From contig JAOUNV010000023.1 in NCBI GenBank assembly GCA_029880775.1, positions 1-10,811 on the forward strand: DNA of 10,811 nucleotides, given 5' to 3'. Made by a program: the position numbers and the translations under genes. The DNA is from Nitrospinota bacterium. Lineage in GTDB: Bacteria > Nitrospinota_A > UBA7883. The notes below the pieces were generated by a model. That model saw nothing but the letters and a program-made list of their open reading frames with translations. It did no database searches and was not told where the DNA came from. This document shows, piece by piece, positions 7,608 to 10,811 of this stretch (within the stretch, counting starts at the first letter, position 1; the number at the start of each line of letters is the position of its first letter).

Positions 7608-8469
7608 GGAAGAGCCGTTATGGAAAAGGACAACCTTCAAAATCGGCGGACCGGCGCAAACGCTGGCCCAGCCGGAGAGCGTGGAGGAGCTTTGCTCGCT
7701 CATGCGGTCTGGGGAGATCCGTTTAATCCTGGGCGGCGGCTCGAACCTGCTGGTATCCGACGAAGGCGTGAAGGGGATGGTCCTGGCGCTGGGCTCGGGG
7801 TTTGGCCAGATGGAGATAGATACTGCAGGCGAGGGAGTGGTGCGAGTGAAAGTGGGCGCTGCCATGGGGCTCACCCGGCTGGCCGGGATGGCTCAGAAGC
7901 GCTCGTTGTCCGGCCTGGAGTTCGGGTTCGGCATCCCTGGCCTGTTGGGCGGGGCGTTGCGGATGAACGCAGGCGCGCGCGACGGGGAGACAAAGGATAT
8001 AACCGAGTCGATCGATATAGTGACGCGCGAGGGGAGGCTGGAGACAATCATGGCCAGCGACGCGGGATTTGGATACCGCACTTCCTTATTTCCGGCGGGG
8101 TGCGTCATCACGGGCGCCACATTGCTGTTGCGGGATGGGGACGGAGATGCGATTCACGCCGTCATGCGCGCCGGGTATATGGAGCGCAAGGCGTCCCAGC
8201 CGCTGGATCTGCCCAGCGCAGGGTCCGTGTTCAAGAATCCTCCTGGGGATTTTGCCGGCAGGCTTATCGAGACATGCGGCCTGAAGGGGGAACGGATCGG
8301 GGAGGCTATGGTCTCGCCCAGGCACGCCAATTTCATCGTGAACCTGGGCGCCGCCACGGCGAAGGATGTGCACAGGCTGATGCGGCTGGTGGAGAAAAGA
8401 GTGTCGGAACAATCCGGCGTGAAGCTGGAGCGGGAAATAAAGCTGGTGGGTGGATTCGATGAGGAGTGA
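7591..8469 (+). CDS. murB: UDP-N-acetylenolpyruvoylglucosamine reductase MurB
   Basis: MurB is the cytoplasmic FAD-dependent, NADPH-using reductase that turns UDP-GlcNAc-enolpyruvate into UDP-MurNAc. From ATG 7591 it has 292 residues, the size of the shorter (type II-like) MurB. TTG 7582 would add three residues and has the better-spaced ribosome site. Motifs are TTFKIGGPA (14-22), GGGSNLLVSDEG (48-59) and GIPGLLGGALRMNAGA (114-129), all in the FAD domain. They are followed by GYRTSLF (161-167) with the conserved Arg163, SAGSVFKNP (209-217) with Ser212 as the expected proton donor, SPRHANFIVN (242-251), and LEREIKLVG (279-287) with the likely catalytic Glu282. All expected catalytic residues are present. 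It overlaps murC by 17 bases and ddl by 11. Confidence 0.96.
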   Translation: MTKITKEEPLWKRTTFKIGGPAQTLAQPESVEELCSLMRSGEIRLILGGGSNLLVSDEGVKGMVLALGSGFGQMEIDTAGEGVVRVKVGAAMGLTRLAGMAQKRSLSGLEFGFGIPGLLGGALRMNAGARDGETKDITESIDIVTREGRLETIMASDAGFGYRTSLFPAGCVITGATLLLRDGDGDAIHAVMRAGYMERKASQPLDLPSAGSVFKNPPGDFAGRLIETCGLKGERIGEAMVSPRHANFIVNLGAATAKDVHRLMRLVEKRVSEQSGVKLEREIKLVGGFDEE

Positions 8470-9406
8470 GACATTGGCAAGGCTAAAGGATATGAAGGTG
8501 GGAGTCCTGCTGGGCGGATTGTCCAACGAGCGGGAAGTGAGCCTGAATACCGGCCGGGCTGTGATCGACTCGCTGAAGCGAATGGGCGTGGAGTGCGTGG
8601 AAATAGACGCGGGGCGAGACCTGGCGCAACGCCTGGTGGAGGAGAAGATCGGACTGGCCTTTATCGCTCTGCATGGCAGGTATGGCGAAGATGGATGCGT
8701 ACAGGGGCTCTTGGAGCTGATGCAAATTCCATACACCGGCTCCGGGGTGGCGGCCAGCGCCATTGCCATGAGCAAGAGGTTGTCCAAGGTGTTTGCCGAA
8801 GCGGTAGGCATACCCACGCCGCCTTACATGGTGGTGAGGAAAAAAGAGTCTGGCGCAGATGGCGTTACTGATCATATGAACCCGCCGGTGGTGGTGAAAC
8901 CGGCCAACGGCGGATCCTCGGTAAACGTCTCCATCTGTCGGGAGGCGGGGGAGGTCGCCCCGGCCATCAAACAGGCCCTGGCCGAAGATACGGAAGCGAT
9001 GGTGGAGGAGTTTGTCGCAGGGCCGCTGCTAACCGTGGGCGTGGTGGGTGAGCGGGCGCTGCCTGCCATAGAGATAGAAACGATAGAAGGATTTTACGAC
9101 TACAAGAGCAAGTACACACCAGGCAACACGGTATATCATCTGCCCGCCAGGCTTTCCCAGGCTGCGCAGGATGAGGCGGCCCGTATGGCGCTGGCTGCTC
9201 ATCGCGCCCTTGGGTGCCGGGGGCAGACCAGGTCCGATTTCATCGTGGAGCCCGGCGGGAAGGTCTGGTTTATAGAGTTGAACACGATTCCCGGCATGAC
9301 GCAAACCTCTCTGTTGCCAAAAGCCGCTGCCCACGACGGGATATCGTTTGATGAACTGGTTCTCGATATATGCGGGGAGTCTCTGGCGGAGGAATCAAGA
9401 TCATGA
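8459..9406 (+). CDS. ddl: D-alanine--D-alanine ligase (DdlB-type ATP-grasp enzyme) with variant nucleotide-pocket residues
   Basis: Ddl joins two D-Ala molecules using ATP in the cytoplasm; MurF uses the product. From ATG 8459 it has 315 residues, near the E. coli DdlB length. Other in-frame starts are GTG 8450 and ATG 8492; the last would begin almost directly on the first strand. Motifs are VLLGGLSNEREVSL (16-29) with Glu24, HGRYGEDGCVQG (72-83), PYTGSG (91-96), FYDYKSKY (212-219) with Tyr219, TRSDF (257-261) and FIELNTIPGMTQTSLLP (271-287). Lys147, Ser153, Tyr219, Arg258, Asp260, Glu273 and Asn275 match the E. coli active-site set. Three positions differ: Gly151 and Asn156 in the loop PANGGSSVN (E. 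coli SREGSSVG), and Leu190 in GPLLTV where E. coli has Glu187 (GPEFTV). It overlaps murB by 11 bases and ftsQ by 4. Confidence 0.95.
   Translation: MRSETLARLKDMKVGVLLGGLSNEREVSLNTGRAVIDSLKRMGVECVEIDAGRDLAQRLVEEKIGLAFIALHGRYGEDGCVQGLLELMQIPYTGSGVAASAIAMSKRLSKVFAEAVGIPTPPYMVVRKKESGADGVTDHMNPPVVVKPANGGSSVNVSICREAGEVAPAIKQALAEDTEAMVEEFVAGPLLTVGVVGERALPAIEIETIEGFYDYKSKYTPGNTVYHLPARLSQAAQDEAARMALAAHRALGCRGQTRSDFIVEPGGKVWFIELNTIPGMTQTSLLPKAAAHDGISFDELVLDICGESLAEESRS
9388..9393 (+). promoter_or_regulatory. Shine-Dalgarno site of ftsQ
   Basis: GGAGGA lies 9 bases before the ATG at 9403, within the end of ddl. It supports 9403 as the ftsQ start over the upstream in-frame ATG candidate at 9370. Confidence 0.6.
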
Positions 9407-10200
9407 GCAAAAGCAAAACATGGAAGTGGATTGTGGGTTTGGGCGCGCTGGGCGTGGTGGTGACCATGGGCTGGCCGACAATGGCGGCCAGGGCCGGGAT
9501 TGGCCAGGACGCTGCCATGGAATATTTCATTTTGAGGGAGATTCATCTTGATGGACTTGTCTCTGTGCCGGAGAAGGAAGTGACAGACCTGTTATCGTTG
9601 CGCTCCGGGACCAGCATATTCAACGTGGACCTGGAAGAAGCGGGCCGCAGGCTGGAAGGTCATCCTCTGGTGGAGTCGGTGGAAATACGGCGCCAGATTC
9701 CCTCCACCCTGTATGTGAAGGTGACCGAGCGCACGCCCCAGTTTGCGCTAAAAACCAGCAAAAAGCTGTGGCTGGTGGACAAGACCGGTGTGGCGATATC
9801 CGAAGCGGAAAAAAACTCCGATACCGGAGGGTTTGCCGTGATAACGGAACAAAAAACCGACGGAATAAAAATAACCCCAGGAATGAAACTGACAGTGAAC
9901 GACCTGCAATACCTGGTGGCGGCGGCGTATCGTTTGAAAGATTATAGACTTTTTGGAAAACACGAGTTCGCCGGGCTTGGATCCTTTGATAAACAGAGGG
10001 TGGCCGCCCGGTTCGAGGGGACGGATATCGTGGTGACCGCCCTGAAAAAAGGATGGACGGATGAGATGGAACGGCTGCTGACCGTGGATTACATCTTGCG
10101 CGGCAAGGAGTCTGGGATCGTTGCTATAGACCTTTCCTTTCCCAACAAAGTGGTAGTCATGCACGCCAAAAGCGATGCGGAAAAGATGGGGGTGAACTGA
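9403..10200 (+). CDS. ftsQ: Cell division protein FtsQ (POTRA domain)
   Basis: FtsQ is a bitopic inner-membrane divisome protein. Its periplasmic part recruits the FtsB/FtsL subcomplex and links early and late division proteins. The protein has 265 residues from ATG 9403. A very short basic cytoplasmic end (MSKSKTWK) precedes one transmembrane segment at about 9-27. A POTRA domain follows at about 43-111, recognisable from REIHLDGL, an SIFNVDLEEAGRRLEGHPLVE stretch (71-91, split here as SIFNVDLEEA and GRRLEGHPLVE) and RQIPSTLYVKVTER (97-110). The FtsQ beta domain then runs to about 255, with LWLVDKTGVAI (122-132) and a final strand AIDLSFPNKVVV (241-252). The C-terminal tail is short. The start forms an ATGA overlap with ddl and has a good ribosome site. 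Position between ddl and ftsA is the classic one. Confidence 0.93.
   Translation: MSKSKTWKWIVGLGALGVVVTMGWPTMAARAGIGQDAAMEYFILREIHLDGLVSVPEKEVTDLLSLRSGTSIFNVDLEEAGRRLEGHPLVESVEIRRQIPSTLYVKVTERTPQFALKTSKKLWLVDKTGVAISEAEKNSDTGGFAVITEQKTDGIKITPGMKLTVNDLQYLVAAAYRLKDYRLFGKHEFAGLGSFDKQRVAARFEGTDIVVTALKKGWTDEMERLLTVDYILRGKESGIVAIDLSFPNKVVVMHAKSDAEKMGVN
10191..10195 (+). promoter_or_regulatory. Shine-Dalgarno site of ftsA
   Basis: GGTGA, inside a G-rich run at the end of ftsQ, lies 7 bases before the ftsA ATG at 10203. Confidence 0.45.
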
Positions 10201-10202
10201 TC

Positions 10203-10811
10203 ATGGCGAATAACAATAATATCGTGGTAGGGCTGGATATCGGCACCACAAAAATTTGTTGCGTGATTGCGGAAACCGGGGGCGACGTTCCGGAAATCAT
10301 CGGCCTGGGCTCTCACCCATCCAGGGGCATGCGCAAAGGGGTGGTGGTGAATATAGACGCCACCGTGGACTCCATAAAACGGGCGGTGGAAGAGGCGGAA
10401 CTGATGGCCGGTTTTGAAGTGGACTCTGTATATGTGGGGATGGCAGGCGCCCATATAAGCGGCTTTAACAGCCATGGCGTCATCGCCGCCAGGGGCCACG
10501 AAGTGACCCGGCAGGATATGGAAAAGGCGTTGGAGGCGGCTCGCACGGTGAATGTGCCGCTGGATCGGGAAATCATCCATGTGATTCCACAGGAATACAT
10601 AGTGGACGGCCAGGATGGCATCCTGGATCCGGAGGGGATAAACGGTGTTCGGCTGGAGGCCAAAGCTCACATCATCACGGCGTCTGTGACATCCGTGCAG
10701 AACATCATCCGGTCGGTGAACCGGGCGGGGCTGGAAGTGGAGGACCTGGTGGTGGAGCAGCTGGCCGCGTCTGAAGCTGTGCTGGACCAGGATGAAAAAG
10801 AACTGGGCGTG
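10203..10811 (+). CDS. ftsA: Cell division protein FtsA, N-terminal half (3' truncated by window)
   Basis: FtsA is the actin-like ATPase that tethers FtsZ filaments to the inner membrane and recruits later divisome proteins. The first 203 codons are present and the frame runs open off the window end; the full family length is roughly 400-430 residues. The phosphate-1 loop GLDIGTTKICC (10-20) of the actin/Hsp70 fold is clear. It is followed by GMRKGVVVNID (42-52), YVGMAGAHISG (77-87), which begins the FtsA-specific 1C domain, the stretch IIHVIPQEYIVDG (124-136), and LEAKAHIITA (151-160) returning to subdomain 1A. The phosphate-2 loop and the membrane-targeting helix lie beyond the window. It starts 2 bases after the ftsQ stop. 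ftsZ would be expected next but cannot be seen. Confidence 0.96.
   Translation, partial: MANNNNIVVGLDIGTTKICCVIAETGGDVPEIIGLGSHPSRGMRKGVVVNIDATVDSIKRAVEEAELMAGFEVDSVYVGMAGAHISGFNSHGVIAARGHEVTRQDMEKALEAARTVNVPLDREIIHVIPQEYIVDGQDGILDPEGINGVRLEAKAHIITASVTSVQNIIRSVNRAGLEVEDLVVEQLAASEAVLDQDEKELGV

Noticed and set aside
7620..8462. A long + strand open frame (280 codons) running through murB in another frame.
   Set aside because: It lies almost wholly inside a murB that has complete catalytic motifs. Its product is rich in Gly and Arg with no recognisable domain, which is typical of a shadow frame in GC-rich DNA.
7170..8817. Two antisense open frames of 234 and 243 codons (7170-7874 and 8086-8817).
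   Set aside because: They are complementary to murC, murB and ddl, show no domain and have no ribosome site or independent support. Few reverse-strand stops are expected in this GC-rich coding DNA.
1..10811. Promoters, hairpin terminators, CRISPR arrays, insertion sequences, tRNAs and hidden accessory genes.
   Set aside because: By eye on both strands I found no GC hairpin followed by a T-run, no repeated spacer pattern, no inverted terminal repeats and no non-coding space large enough for an RNA gene. The window is housekeeping sequence.

Overview
The window is a contiguous piece of a bacterial dcw (division and cell wall) cluster. All genes are on the + strand, in the order murE (3' end only), murF, mraY, murD, ftsW, murG, murC, murB, ddl, ftsQ, ftsA (5' end only). 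Nine genes are complete. With the starts chosen here only 9 bases lie outside coding sequence: 5 between mraY and murD, 2 between murD and ftsW, and 2 between ftsQ and ftsA. Every other junction abuts or overlaps. I see no RNA gene, mobile element, CRISPR array, repeat family, internal promoter or terminator.

The proteins cover almost the whole route from UDP-MurNAc to lipid II, plus part of the divisome. MurB makes UDP-MurNAc. MurC, MurD and MurE add L-Ala, D-Glu and the third residue. Ddl makes D-Ala-D-Ala and MurF attaches it. MraY moves the product to undecaprenyl phosphate, MurG adds GlcNAc, and FtsW polymerises lipid II at the septum. FtsQ and FtsA are divisome scaffold proteins. Translational coupling is probably general, because three junctions are ATGA stop/start overlaps (ftsW/murG, murG/murC, ddl/ftsQ) and several others overlap by 11 to 26 bases.

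FtsQ and FtsA together, with murB between murC and ddl, fit a Gram-negative-type bacterium. The gene order resembles the dcw clusters of deltaproteobacterial-type (Desulfobacterota or similar) lineages. The DNA is GC-rich but uses ATA (Ile) and AGG (Arg) codons freely. I cannot name the genus or be sure of the phylum.

This is a core housekeeping region and I find no new system in it. Two observations deserve a second look. In MraY the third conserved catalytic-site aspartate (Asp267 in E. coli numbering) is Asn. In Ddl three positions lining the nucleotide pocket differ from the E. coli DdlB pattern, while the D-Ala-binding and metal-binding residues are kept.
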